The position numbers were made by a program, and so were the translations under genes. From Actinomycetes bacterium (GTDB lineage Bacteria; Actinomycetota; Acidimicrobiia; Acidimicrobiales; RAAP-2): a stretch of 14,349 nt of DNA. Under the pieces are notes generated by a model that searched no databases, was not told the DNA's origin, and was given only the letters and a program-made list of their open reading frames with translations. Shown one piece after another: positions 1-7,036 of the stretch. How positions within the stretch are numbered: position 1 is the stretch's first letter; every line of letters starts with the position of its first letter. The stretch spans positions 1-14,349 of the forward strand of contig JAKBCT010000016.1 of the NCBI GenBank assembly GCA_021807655.1, written 5' to 3'.

Positions 1-435
1 TTGGCGATAGACGACGCCGGTCAAGAGAGCGAGGCCGGCGATCATGATCACGCCGCCAACGAGTTGAGCGGCGAGGAACTGCCAGCCGAGTAGGAGGTAG
101 AGCACGACGCCGAGTTCGATCACCAGGTTCGTCGAAGCCACCATGAAGACGAGCGAGTTCGTCCACGACGCGCCGCGAGCGAACAGGGCCCGTGACATCG
201 CGCTCGCGGCGTAGCTGCAAGACGAGGACACCACGCCGAGCAACGACGCCTTCGCAACGTTGCGCGCGGTGGTTTGACCCAACTGGGCGCGCAGCCCGTC
301 GCGCGGCAGGAAGCTCTGCACGACGCCCGAGAGCGTGAAACCGAGGACCAAGGGCCAGAAGGTCATCCAGACCATGGCTCCGCTCTCGCGCAGTCCGACG
401 CCGAACCAGTGACCGACGGCGGCGAACGTGTGCAC
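1..435 (-). CDS. DUF318/ArsP-like membrane permease, N-terminal part (runs off left edge)
   Basis: The first 145 residues of an inner-membrane protein are visible, and the reading frame stays open to the window edge. I see a hydrophobic helix around residues 21–38 (MVWMTFWPLVLGFTLSG), a polar stretch, then the family-like block SSSCSYAASAMSRALFARGA near residues 76–95. This is followed by SWTNSLVFMVASTNLVIEL and a further helix. This pattern matches the predicted permeases of the DUF318/YraQ/ArsP type, which are usually about 300–350 residues with two such repeats. Members have been linked to organoarsenical or metal export, but most have no known substrate. The GTG start lies 2 bases after the mmsA stop codon, so the two genes are probably cotranscribed. 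The next in-frame ATG would be residue 21 and would cut into the first helix. The family call is firm; the substrate is unknown. Confidence 0.8.
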   Translation of the reverse strand, partial: MHTFAAVGHWFGVGLRESGAMVWMTFWPLVLGFTLSGVVQSFLPRDGLRAQLGQTTARNVAKASLLGVVSSSCSYAASAMSRALFARGASWTNSLVFMVASTNLVIELGVVLYLLLGWQFLAAQLVGGVIMIAGLALLTGVVYRQ

Positions 436-437
436 GG

Positions 438-1916
438 CTATCGAGTCGTCGGGAAGCCGAGGTCGATCTGGGACTCCGACGGCTGGGGCCAGCGGGTCGT
501 GATGACCTTGGCCCGGGTGTAGAAGGCGAAGCCCTCGGGACCGTAAATGTGCGCGTGGCCGAAGAGCGAGTCCTTCCAGCCGCCAAAGGAGTACGACGCG
601 ACGGGTACGGGGATCGGCACGTTGATCCCGATCATCCCGACGCTCACGCGTCGGGCGTAGAGACGCGCCGCGTTACCGTCACGGGTAAAGATCGCCGTTC
701 CGTTGCCGTACGGATTGGCGTTGACGAGTGCGACCGCGTCGTCAAAGGACGCCACCCGCGTGACCCCGAGGACTGGACCGAAGATCTCGTCGTCGTACGC
801 CTTGACGCCGGGTCGCACGCCATCGAGCAGACTGGGGCCGACAAAGAAGCCGTCGCCGATTCGCAGCGTCGTACCGTCTCGCACCACGGTGATGCCGTCG
901 GCCGGTGCGGAGGTGACGTACGAAACGATTCGGTCGCGGTGGGCCGCACTGATCACCGGCCCGAAGTCACTGGCGGGGTCGGCACCGGGTCCCACCGTGA
1001 GTCGATCGAGGCGTTGGGAAATCTTCTCGATCAGGGGATCGGCGACGTCACCGACGGCAACGACCACGCTGATGGCCATGCATCGCTCGCCCGCCGATCC
1101 GTACCCGGCATTGATGGCCGCGTCGGCGGCGATGTCCAGGTCGGCATCGGGCAGCACCACCATATGGTTTTTGGCGCCACCGAGGGCCTGGACCCGTTTG
1201 CCGCTCGCGGTCCCCACCTGGTACACGTGACGAGCTACCGGTGTCGAGCCGACGAAACTTACGGCGTCAATGCCGGGGTGCTCGAGCAGTCGATTGACGG
1301 TCGTGGCGTCGCCGTGCAGTACGTTGAACACCCCGTCGGGAAGCCCGGCATCGTGGAGGAGTTCGGCGATCATGACCGAAACTGACGGGTCTCGCTCGGA
1401 GGGCTTGAGGATGACGGCGTTGCCGGTCGCGAGGGCGTTGGCGGTCATCCAGAGCGGAACCATGATCGGGAAGTTGAACGGCGTGATCGCGGCCAGCACG
1501 CCAACGGGTTCGCGAACCGAGTGGACATCGACACCGTCAGCCACTTGGCTGGAAAACTGCCCCTTCAGATGCTCGGTGAGTCCGCAGGCGTACTCCACGT
1601 TCTCAAGGCCACGCGCGACCTCGCCCTTGGCGTCGGCGACGGTCTTGCCGTGCTCTGACGTAATGATCTCGGCCAACTCATCGCCGTGTTGCACGATCAG
1701 GTGGCGTAGGGCGAAAAGGATGTTCGTTCGCTGCGACAGTGTGGAGTGTCGCCAGTCTTGCCAGGCGGTGCGGGCGAGTGTGACCACCTCATTGACCAGA
1801 GCGTCATCGGGCACCGGCGCGTAACGAGTCACTGCGCCGGTCGCGGGATCAAAGATGGGCGTAACCCCCGTTCCAATGCGTCGCTGGCCGTTGATGACGT
1901 GGGGGACCGTGGGCAT
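438..1916 (-). CDS. mmsA: Methylmalonate-semialdehyde dehydrogenase (CoA-acylating)
   Basis: A 492-residue cytoplasmic aldehyde dehydrogenase of the MmsA/IolA subfamily. These enzymes convert malonate or methylmalonate semialdehyde, CoA and NAD+ into acetyl-CoA or propionyl-CoA with loss of CO2, in valine, thymine, beta-alanine or inositol breakdown. Visible signatures are ITPFNFP with the oxyanion Asn near residue 148, SFVGSTPVA near 220, GERCMA with the catalytic Cys at about 279, and the subfamily-specific C-terminal blocks INVPIPVPVASYSFGGWKDS and HIYGPEG. The usual ELGGK general-base segment is replaced by ALGGAKNH, as expected for CoA-dependent members that lack this Glu. I chose the ATG preceded by AGAGGAAAC; a TTG seven codons upstream is possible but lacks that site. 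The length is normal. Exact substrate (methylmalonate versus malonate semialdehyde) cannot be told. A DUF318 permease follows directly. Confidence 0.95.
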   Translation of the reverse strand: MPTVPHVINGQRRIGTGVTPIFDPATGAVTRYAPVPDDALVNEVVTLARTAWQDWRHSTLSQRTNILFALRHLIVQHGDELAEIITSEHGKTVADAKGEVARGLENVEYACGLTEHLKGQFSSQVADGVDVHSVREPVGVLAAITPFNFPIMVPLWMTANALATGNAVILKPSERDPSVSVMIAELLHDAGLPDGVFNVLHGDATTVNRLLEHPGIDAVSFVGSTPVARHVYQVGTASGKRVQALGGAKNHMVVLPDADLDIAADAAINAGYGSAGERCMAISVVVAVGDVADPLIEKISQRLDRLTVGPGADPASDFGPVISAAHRDRIVSYVTSAPADGITVVRDGTTLRIGDGFFVGPSLLDGVRPGVKAYDDEIFGPVLGVTRVASFDDAVALVNANPYGNGTAIFTRDGNAARLYARRVSVGMIGINVPIPVPVASYSFGGWKDSLFGHAHIYGPEGFAFYTRAKVITTRWPQPSESQIDLGFPTTR

Positions 1917-1936
1917 GTTTCCTCTTTCTCGCACCA

Positions 1937-1942
1937 ATCTTA
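1937..1942 (-). promoter_or_regulatory. Candidate -10 box of mmsA
   Basis: On the minus strand TAAGAT (four of six matches to TATAAT) lies 20 bases upstream of the chosen mmsA ATG. This leaves room for a short leader carrying the AGAGGAAAC ribosome-binding site. No clear -35 is seen at 16–18 bases. It overlaps the compact 60-base region shared with the divergent thioesterase gene. Confidence 0.35.
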
Positions 1943-1964
1943 CGGGCGAAGCCGGCGGGGCCGT

Positions 1965-1970
1965 TATGGT
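1965..1970 (+). promoter_or_regulatory. Candidate -10 box for a leaderless thioesterase transcript
   Basis: TATGGT fits the TANNNT form of actinobacterial -10 boxes and ends 6 bases before the GTG at 1977. That is the spacing expected if transcription starts at the start codon. No Shine-Dalgarno sequence is visible in front of that GTG, which agrees with leaderless translation. This is inference from spacing alone. Confidence 0.4.
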
Positions 1971-1976
1971 GACGAG

Positions 1977-2804
1977 GTGGACGGCGCACCCTCCGTACCG
2001 ACGCTACGAGACGCGTCCGCCGTGGAACCCCTCGGCGACGGCCGATTCGGCGTCGAACTATCGGGGTTCTACACCGCGATGGAGCGGCCCAACGGCGGCT
2101 ATTTGCAGTGCGTCATGGCGAACGCCGCGCTCGCCGCGGCGAGCGAGCACGGCTCGACGCACCTGCACGCGACGGCAGTGACGACGAACTACTCGGGGTC
2201 CGCGGTCGTGGGGCCGGCCGAACTCGAGGCGCGCGTTCGACGGGTTGGCCGCGGTGTGTCCTTCGTCTACGTAACGCTGAGTCAAGCCGGCGTCCTCACC
2301 ACGGAGTCGCTGGTCACGGTGGGCACCCTGCGCGACGAGCCCCCTCGGTACCTCGGCTTGAGGCCCCCAACCGTCGCGCCACTGGACGCGTGCCGACGAT
2401 CGGTCGGCGACGGCACCCCCAACATCGCGCGCGTGCTCGACCTGCGCATGGATCCCGCCTTCGCCGGTTGGTCCATCGGCGAGACCCGGGACGTTGGCGA
2501 AGTCCGCGCGTGGCTGCGCCTGGCGGAGGGGTCCGACGAGTGGGATCCGCTCAGCCTGTTGTTCGCGAGTGATGCCCTGCCGCCGGCAACGTTCCCGCTC
2601 GGTTCGACGGGCTGGGTGCCGACACTGCAGTTGACGTCGTACGTGCGCCAGATCCCCCACGGGACGTGGTTACGTGGGCGCCAGCGATGCGTGGTGATCG
2701 CCGGCGGACTCGTGGACGAGCGATGCGAACTGTTCGACGAACGCGATGAGCTGGTGGTGACCTCGAGTCAGATGGCGATGGTCCGGTTCCCCACTCGGCC
2801 GTGA
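1977..2804 (+). CDS. Double-hotdog acyl-CoA thioesterase family protein (TesB-like)
   Basis: A 275-residue protein with two hotdog-like halves. The N-terminal half contains FYTAMERPNGGYLQCVMANA (about residues 33–52), typical of the thioesterase-like superfamily (4HBT_3 type): this is the loop and long central helix. The C-terminal half contains WVPTLQLTSYVRQIP and ends with DELVVTSSQMAMVRF, matching the strand that closes the second hotdog. Such proteins hydrolyse acyl-CoA thioesters in the cytoplasm; the acyl chain preference cannot be read here. The start is uncertain: the GTG chosen has no Shine-Dalgarno but sits correctly behind a TANNNT box. The frame is open further upstream but would run into mmsA. 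The TGA stop overlaps the GTG of the next gene by 4 bases, indicating translational coupling. The fold is well supported; the function is a family-level call. Confidence 0.8.
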   Translation: MDGAPSVPTLRDASAVEPLGDGRFGVELSGFYTAMERPNGGYLQCVMANAALAAASEHGSTHLHATAVTTNYSGSAVVGPAELEARVRRVGRGVSFVYVTLSQAGVLTTESLVTVGTLRDEPPRYLGLRPPTVAPLDACRRSVGDGTPNIARVLDLRMDPAFAGWSIGETRDVGEVRAWLRLAEGSDEWDPLSLLFASDALPPATFPLGSTGWVPTLQLTSYVRQIPHGTWLRGRQRCVVIAGGLVDERCELFDERDELVVTSSQMAMVRFPTRP

Positions 2805-3229
2805 ACCAGTCCGTCAACGATGAGGGTGGGCTGGCGATTGGCCGCGGTGTGCGTGTGCCGCTTGACCTGGTGCAATTTCGCGTTGAGACGGCGGGTGGTC
2901 CCGGGGGTCAACACGCCAACCGGGCCAAGACGCGCGTCATCGTTACGCTGCGACTCAACGAGGTCGCGTCCCTGTCCGAGGCACAACGACACCGACTGAT
3001 CGACGTACTGGGCCCGGTCGTTCGCTCGTCGGCCAGCCGCTTTCGCTCACAACACCAGAATCGAGAAGCCGCGTTGAACCAGCTCGCCGACCGACTTCGC
3101 GCCGCACTCGTCCCGCCAACACAACGCCGCCCCACTCGGCCGACCGCGTCGTCGCGGGTCCAGCGCGTCGAGGCGAAGCGAGCACGAAGTCGCCTCAAGC
3201 AGAATCGACGGGTCCGCGATGACGAATGA
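2801..3229 (+). CDS. arfB: ArfB-type peptidyl-tRNA hydrolase (ribosome rescue, GGQ domain)
   Basis: A 142-residue protein with a class-I release-factor catalytic domain. AGGPGGQHANRAKTRV (from residue 31) carries the GGQ motif at residues 35–37, which places the Gln at the peptidyl-transferase centre. The stop-codon recognition domains of true release factors are absent. The Lys/Arg-rich tail, with RRPTRPTASSRVQRVEAKR and RSRLKQNRR, matches the ArfB (YaeJ) tail that enters the empty mRNA channel of stalled ribosomes. Length agrees with ArfB (about 140 residues). By homology it releases nascent chains from ribosomes stalled without a stop codon. It begins with GTG overlapping the thioesterase TGA (GTGA), so its translation is probably coupled to that gene. 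Only 4 bases separate it from the convergent surE stop codon. Confidence 0.93.
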   Translation: MNQSVNDEGGLAIGRGVRVPLDLVQFRVETAGGPGGQHANRAKTRVIVTLRLNEVASLSEAQRHRLIDVLGPVVRSSASRFRSQHQNREAALNQLADRLRAALVPPTQRRPTRPTASSRVQRVEAKRARSRLKQNRRVRDDE

Positions 3230-3233
3230 GCAG

Positions 3234-4085
3234 TTACCGAATTCGTTCGAGGTGGCGATCGATGAGTTCGAGCGCGGTCTCGATCGTTAGATCGAGGGCG
3301 ATGTCGGTGTCTTCGTGAGGACCGCGCAGGGGTGTGAGGGAGGCGTAACCCGCGGCCAGGAGCGCCCCATCGTCGTCGGCCGACTCGTCACTGACGTCGC
3401 CTAGTTCGGGCGACGCCGCGCCTAGTCGCAGTGGGAGTTCACCCTCGTCGCCCAAGGGTTCACCGCCGGCTCGGGGTCCCGCCGCCTTCACCACGCCCGC
3501 GGTGGATATGTGACCGCGGCGCACGCCCCGCAACTCGGCGGCCGGCAGATTGGGAACATTCAGGTTCAAGAGCGTTCGAGACGGCGCGCGCAGTAGTTCG
3601 TGGATCACTTGCATCGCGACGGCGGCGGCCGTCTCGTAGTGAACCACCTCGCCCCACTGGACCGAGATTGCGAGTCCGGACAGTCCGACTTGTGCCGCGG
3701 TGAAGACCGCACCGATTGTGCCCGAGTGCAGGACGCTTCGTCCCACATTGGCGCCGGCGTTGATGCCCGACAAGACGAGGTCGGGATCCACGCCGAAACT
3801 GCCCAGTGATCCGAGCAGTGCGCACAGGGCCGGCGGCGCGTCGAGGGCGAACGTAGGTATCGCCTCGGCGCCGGCGATGGTGTGGCGTCGATAGGCTACC
3901 GTCGGGTGATCGAAGACGTCGCCGACCGCGGCGGACATGCCCGAGTGGTTGGTGTACGGGGCGACGATCAGGGCGTCGCGCACCTCGCCTTGGGGACAGT
4001 CGTCGATCCAACGCGCGACCGCTCGCGCGAGTACGGCGATGCCCGGTGCGCCGACGCCGTCGTCGTTCGTGATGAGAATTCGCAT
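3234..4085 (-). CDS. surE: 5'-nucleotidase SurE (survival protein family phosphatase)
   Basis: A 283-residue SurE-family phosphatase, cytoplasmic and metal-dependent, which removes phosphate from nucleoside monophosphates and, in some members, short polyphosphates. The N-terminus MRILITNDDGVGAPG supplies metal ligands Asp8 and Asp9. NHSGMSAA supplies Ser48, and VLSGINAGANVG supplies Asn109. The active-site segment SVLHSGTIGA is at 117–126. LLNLNVPNLP and the C-terminal strand TDIALDL also fit the family. It is slightly longer than many SurE proteins (about 250–265), with an acidic, probably flexible insert around residues 213–240. The ATG is unambiguous. It sits 7 bases behind a TAGGGT hexamer with no Shine-Dalgarno sequence, suggesting a leaderless mRNA. 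It is divergent from the epimerase gene. Confidence 0.95.
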   Translation of the reverse strand: MRILITNDDGVGAPGIAVLARAVARWIDDCPQGEVRDALIVAPYTNHSGMSAAVGDVFDHPTVAYRRHTIAGAEAIPTFALDAPPALCALLGSLGSFGVDPDLVLSGINAGANVGRSVLHSGTIGAVFTAAQVGLSGLAISVQWGEVVHYETAAAVAMQVIHELLRAPSRTLLNLNVPNLPAAELRGVRRGHISTAGVVKAAGPRAGGEPLGDEGELPLRLGAASPELGDVSDESADDDGALLAAGYASLTPLRGPHEDTDIALDLTIETALELIDRHLERIR

Positions 4086-4092
4086 ACGCCGT

Positions 4093-4098
4093 ACCCTA
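4093..4098 (-). promoter_or_regulatory. Candidate -10 box for leaderless surE transcript
   Basis: Read on the minus strand, TAGGGT is followed by 7 bases and then the surE ATG. The TANNNT pattern and spacing fit transcription beginning at or next to the start codon, and no Shine-Dalgarno sequence precedes this ATG. No convincing -35 is visible. Confidence 0.45.
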
Positions 4099-4103
4099 AC
4101 TGT

Positions 4104-4114
4104 CGTAAGTTACG
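4104..4114. promoter_or_regulatory. 11-base palindrome in the surE/epimerase divergent promoter region
   Basis: CGTAA-G-TTACG is a perfect 5+1+5 inverted repeat in the 56-base gap between two divergent start codons. It lies just upstream of the surE -10 candidate. It also contains TAAGTT (4106–4111), a possible TANNNT box for the epimerase gene, whose own ribosome-binding site GAGAGAGGGG ends 7 bases before its ATG. A regulator site is possible but such a short palindrome can arise by chance. Confidence 0.25.
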
Positions 4115-4141
4115 TACCAGTGACGAGAGAGGGGCCGGCCG

Positions 4142-5053
4142 ATGCTGCCGTCCGGTGAACAGATCGCAATTGCCCACGGCGACCAGCGAGTGGTGGTCAC
4201 CGAAGTCGGTGCGACCCTGCGCACCTACGTGCAGCGTGGTGTCGCGGTCATCGAGGGATACGCGGCCGACGAGGTCCCGTGGGGAGCCCACGGGCAGGTT
4301 CTGTACCCGTGGCCGAACCGGCTCGGCGCCGAGCCCTGGAAATTCTCCGACCGCGTGGGTGAGCCCGGCGCCGACGGCGCCGAACGGGCCGTCGCCATGC
4401 ACGGACTGGTTCGTTGGCGACCCTTTCGAGTGGAGTCGGTGAACCAGAATCGTTGCGCACTGTCCCTGCTGCTGCACCCGTCGCCCGCGTTCCCATTCGC
4501 GTCCCAGGTTGAAGTCGCGTTTCATCTGGGCTCCATGGGTCTCACGGTGACTACGACGGTTACCAATCGCGACGAGGTTCCCATACCGTTCGGACTTGGT
4601 TTCCATCCGTACCTCGCGGTAACCACACCGACGATTGAGGGCGCGACCCTCCAGGTGCCGGCCCACGCGTACGTCGCGGTCGACGATCAGCAACTGCCGA
4701 TCGGCGAGATCTTGCCGGTGGTTGGCAACTCGCTAGATTTCACGAGCGCAAAGTCAGTGAACGGTCACGAACTCGACGCCACCTTCACCGAACTGACGCG
4801 CGACGACTTTGGCATGGCCACCGTGTCGGTGACCGATCGTGAGGGCGGACGCGTGGACCTGAGCATGGATCGCAACTTCCCTTACGTGCAGGTCTACACC
4901 GGTGATCGACTCGGCCACGGGCGACGGCGCACGGCGGTAGCGGTCGAACCAATGACCTGTCCGCCCGACGCACTGCGCAGCGGCAAGGATCTCGTCGTGC
5001 TGCAGCCGGGACAGCACTGGGCGGCGTCGTGGCGACTGCGGCGGACCTCGTGA
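4142..5053 (+). CDS. Aldose 1-epimerase (galactose mutarotase) family protein
   Basis: A 303-residue beta-sandwich sugar mutarotase. The family interconverts alpha and beta anomers of hexoses in the cytoplasm. Family landmarks are LYPWPNRL with Arg60, AMHGLVRW with His87, GFHPYL with His155 (the catalytic-type His), and AVEPMTCPPDA with Glu269, the expected catalytic base. ALRSGKDLVVLQPGQ at the C-terminus is typical of the actinobacterial branch. The ATG has a good ribosome-binding site (GAGAGAGGGG, 7-base spacing). The TGA overlaps by 4 bases the likely GTG of the following short-chain dehydrogenase, so the two are probably one transcription unit. Substrate sugar is unknown; no other sugar-use gene is nearby. 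Confidence 0.9.
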   Translation: MLPSGEQIAIAHGDQRVVVTEVGATLRTYVQRGVAVIEGYAADEVPWGAHGQVLYPWPNRLGAEPWKFSDRVGEPGADGAERAVAMHGLVRWRPFRVESVNQNRCALSLLLHPSPAFPFASQVEVAFHLGSMGLTVTTTVTNRDEVPIPFGLGFHPYLAVTTPTIEGATLQVPAHAYVAVDDQQLPIGEILPVVGNSLDFTSAKSVNGHELDATFTELTRDDFGMATVSVTDREGGRVDLSMDRNFPYVQVYTGDRLGHGRRRTAVAVEPMTCPPDALRSGKDLVVLQPGQHWAASWRLRRTS

Positions 5054-5775
5054 GCGGCCGCGTCGTCCTCGTGACGGGATCGACCAGCGGCATTGGCGAA
5101 GCAACCGCGCGCCGCTTCGCCGCCCGCGGCGACGCCGTCATGTTCAACTCGTCGCGTAGCGCCGAAGCGGGCGAGCGGCTCGTTGCCGCGACACCGAACT
5201 CGGACTACGTGAGAGCCTCGATTGCGGACCCCGATGGCCCGGCGCGAATCATGGCGGCGGTACTGGAGCGATGGGGTCGGTTGGACGTGCTGGTCAATAA
5301 CGCCGGTACGACGTCGGTCATCGCGCACCGCGACCTCGAGGCGGCCACGCTGACGGTGTGGCGCGAGATCTTTGAAGTCAACGTCTTTGGGACCTGGGCG
5401 ATGTCCATTGCCGCCATGGAGGCCCTGCGCGAGGCCCGCGGTGCGATCGTCAACATCAGCTCCATTGCCGGCATCCGTCAGACCGGTTCGTCGATACCGT
5501 ACGCCGCGTCCAAGGCGGCGTTGAATCACGTGACGGCCCTGCTCGCAAAGGTCGTTGGTCCCGACGTGCGCGTCAACGCGGTCGCCCCGGGACTGGTGGA
5601 CACTCCGTGGACTGCGGACTGGGAAGCCGTGCGCCAGCACGTGCGCGACGTCGCACCACTTCGTCGAAGCGCCACGGCTGATGACGTCGCCGCGGCCGTC
5701 GAGTCGCTCGTGGAGAATACCTACGTCACCGGCCAGGTACTCGTCGTCGACGGTGGACTTACCCTTGTCCAGTGA
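5050..5775 (+). CDS. Short-chain dehydrogenase/reductase (SDR), classical type
   Basis: A 241-residue Rossmann-fold NAD(P)-dependent oxidoreductase. With the start chosen, TGSTSGIG (residues 9–16) binds the cofactor and NNAG is at 83–86. The catalytic tetrad is Asn111, Ser138 (in NISSIAG), Tyr151 and Lys155 (YAASK), at the normal spacing. NAVAPGLVDT and the C-terminal VTGQVLVVDGG also fit. The second strand ends in NSSRS without an acidic residue, which hints at NADP(H); that is inference. I chose the GTG that overlaps the epimerase stop (GTGA) because VSGRVVLVTG is a normal SDR N-terminus; a GTG 21 bases upstream is an alternative giving 248 residues. The last 17 bases overlap the end of the convergent oxygenase gene. 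Substrate unknown, though coupling to a mutarotase makes a sugar or polyol possible. Confidence 0.92.
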   Translation: MSGRVVLVTGSTSGIGEATARRFAARGDAVMFNSSRSAEAGERLVAATPNSDYVRASIADPDGPARIMAAVLERWGRLDVLVNNAGTTSVIAHRDLEAATLTVWREIFEVNVFGTWAMSIAAMEALREARGAIVNISSIAGIRQTGSSIPYAASKAALNHVTALLAKVVGPDVRVNAVAPGLVDTPWTADWEAVRQHVRDVAPLRRSATADDVAAAVESLVENTYVTGQVLVVDGGLTLVQ

Positions 5776-6637
5776 CCGGCTTGGTCGGCGGAACAGCCAG
5801 GCGGAGCACGGCGCTGAGCAGCCGAGCCGTTGGTCGCACGGCCCATCGTCGCCAGCGCGGGGGTTGCGCGACCCCGAGCAGCTCGATCGCCCAGCTCGGT
5901 AGGAGTGAGAAGGCGCTCTGGACGAGCAGTCGATAGACCGCGCGCTGGAGGGTCCCCCCGCCCACGCCGGCGATGAGGAAGTCGCGCGCCTCGACGCCGT
6001 CGGCGCTGAGGCGCAGCTCCGGACGAAAGGCGCGCAACTGTTGATCGAGTTCTCGAACGGTGGTCGGTGGTGTCGTGACGCCTAGGTCGCGAGCGACGGT
6101 GGTCATCTCGTTGACGTACTGGTCGGCTTGCTCATTGGTGAGACGACGAGGACCGAAGTGTCGAGCGGACTCGAGGAAGACTTTCGTGCCCGCGTCGTGG
6201 ACCCACGACAGCAAGTGCGGATCGCTCGCGCGATAGGCCACGCCGTCGTCGGCTATCCCGTTAACCGCGAGGTGGATTGCCTTCACGCGTTCGATGGCGG
6301 CCAGGGCCGAACCTTGCGAACCGTAGGTCGTGGCTCCGATGAAGTTCGCCGTTTGCAACACCCGTCCGAGGGTGTCCTCTCGGTACCTCGAATGTTGAGC
6401 GACGCCGGCCATGGAATAGGGATGGAGCATTTCGAAGAAGAGTGCGCCGATGCCGCCAATCAGCATCGAGGGCAGGTCGCCGTGCACGAGACGAGCAACG
6501 CTATTCACCGCCTGGTAGGCCTGATCGGGATCGAGGCAGGCCTGTGGCGGCTCACTGGTGAGACCGACGGCGGCCCGGATTTTCGCGTTAGCGCGAGCTC
6601 GCAGTCGTTGGGAAAGCGCACTGGTAAAAGTCGGCAC
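5759..6637 (-). CDS. MpaB/DUF2236 family oxygenase
   Basis: A 292-residue protein of the oxygenase MpaB family (DUF2236), related to latex-clearing protein, whose studied members are haem proteins. Visible family pattern: GDLPSMLIGGIGALFFEMLHP near residues 53–73, GRVLQTANFIGATTYG at 91–106, then ERVKAIHLAVNG and DPHLLSWVHDAGTKVFL around 116–155. These are the Arg/Thr- and His-containing helices of the fold. A C-terminal hydrophobic segment follows (RLLVQSAFSLLPSWAIELLG). The GTG start is supported by GGAGGAGT 7 bases upstream. It is divergent from clpS and convergent with the SDR gene, whose end it overlaps by 17 bases. Substrate unknown; members of this family are common in Actinobacteria. 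Confidence 0.88.
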   Translation of the reverse strand: MPTFTSALSQRLRARANAKIRAAVGLTSEPPQACLDPDQAYQAVNSVARLVHGDLPSMLIGGIGALFFEMLHPYSMAGVAQHSRYREDTLGRVLQTANFIGATTYGSQGSALAAIERVKAIHLAVNGIADDGVAYRASDPHLLSWVHDAGTKVFLESARHFGPRRLTNEQADQYVNEMTTVARDLGVTTPPTTVRELDQQLRAFRPELRLSADGVEARDFLIAGVGGGTLQRAVYRLLVQSAFSLLPSWAIELLGVAQPPRWRRWAVRPTARLLSAVLRLAVPPTKPVTGQG

Positions 6638-6718
6638 GTCGCCACTCCTCCGTCTTCCCCCGACGCTTCAGTGTAGGGCCATGCTTTCATTTCGCCGCCG
6701 ACTCTGAGAAACTGGAGC

Positions 6719-7036
6719 ATGACCCAAACAATGCGCCGTCTCACGACGCGCGCCGACGTCGACGTCCAAGAGGTGGTGACGACTCGTACGACGACCGAAA
6801 CCAAGCGCCCGTGGAACGTTGTGGTCTGGGATGATCCCGTGACTCCCATGAGTGTCGTCGTCGCCATCTTCAAGAAAGTCTTCGGCTACTCGAACAACAA
6901 GTGCACCCAACTCATGCTGACCGTTCACCACCAGGGACGAGCTGTCGTATGGTCCGGTGAACGCGAGCGCGCCGAGGGTTACTGCGTCAAGCTTCAGGTC
7001 GCTGGGCTGCAGTGCACGGTTGAGGAAGCGGCGTAG
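6719..7036 (+). CDS. clpS: ATP-dependent Clp protease adaptor ClpS
   Basis: A 105-residue ClpS adaptor. By homology it binds proteins with destabilising N-terminal residues (the N-degron pathway) and delivers them to the ClpA/ClpC–ClpP protease in the cytoplasm. The core runs from PWNVVVWDDPVTPMSVVV (about 31–48), through IFKKVFGYSNNKCTQLML, to VHHQGRAVVWSGERERAEG. Asp38 and Asp39 match the acidic pair that holds the N-terminal amine, and His70 or His71 the pocket His. The WDDPV form in place of NDD is what I recall for actinobacterial ClpS. A disordered Thr-rich extension of about 28 residues precedes the core. The start is uncertain: GGAG lies only 1 base before this ATG, and an ATG four codons later is possible. 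It overlaps the DUF2017 gene by one base. Confidence 0.95.
   Translation: MTQTMRRLTTRADVDVQEVVTTRTTTETKRPWNVVVWDDPVTPMSVVVAIFKKVFGYSNNKCTQLMLTVHHQGRAVVWSGERERAEGYCVKLQVAGLQCTVEEAA

Noticed and set aside
549..1385. Long open frame antisense to mmsA
   Set aside because: It reads as low-complexity Arg/Asp/Val-rich protein with no family resemblance, and mmsA on the other strand is unmistakable. High GC content creates such frames.
3968..4693. Minus-strand frame spanning the surE start and the epimerase gene
   Set aside because: It crosses a divergent promoter region and two well-supported genes in the wrong frame, with no family match.
4894..5640. Long open frame antisense to the epimerase end and SDR gene
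   Set aside because: The sense-strand SDR has full cofactor and catalytic motifs; the antisense frame has no recognisable domain or ribosome-binding site.
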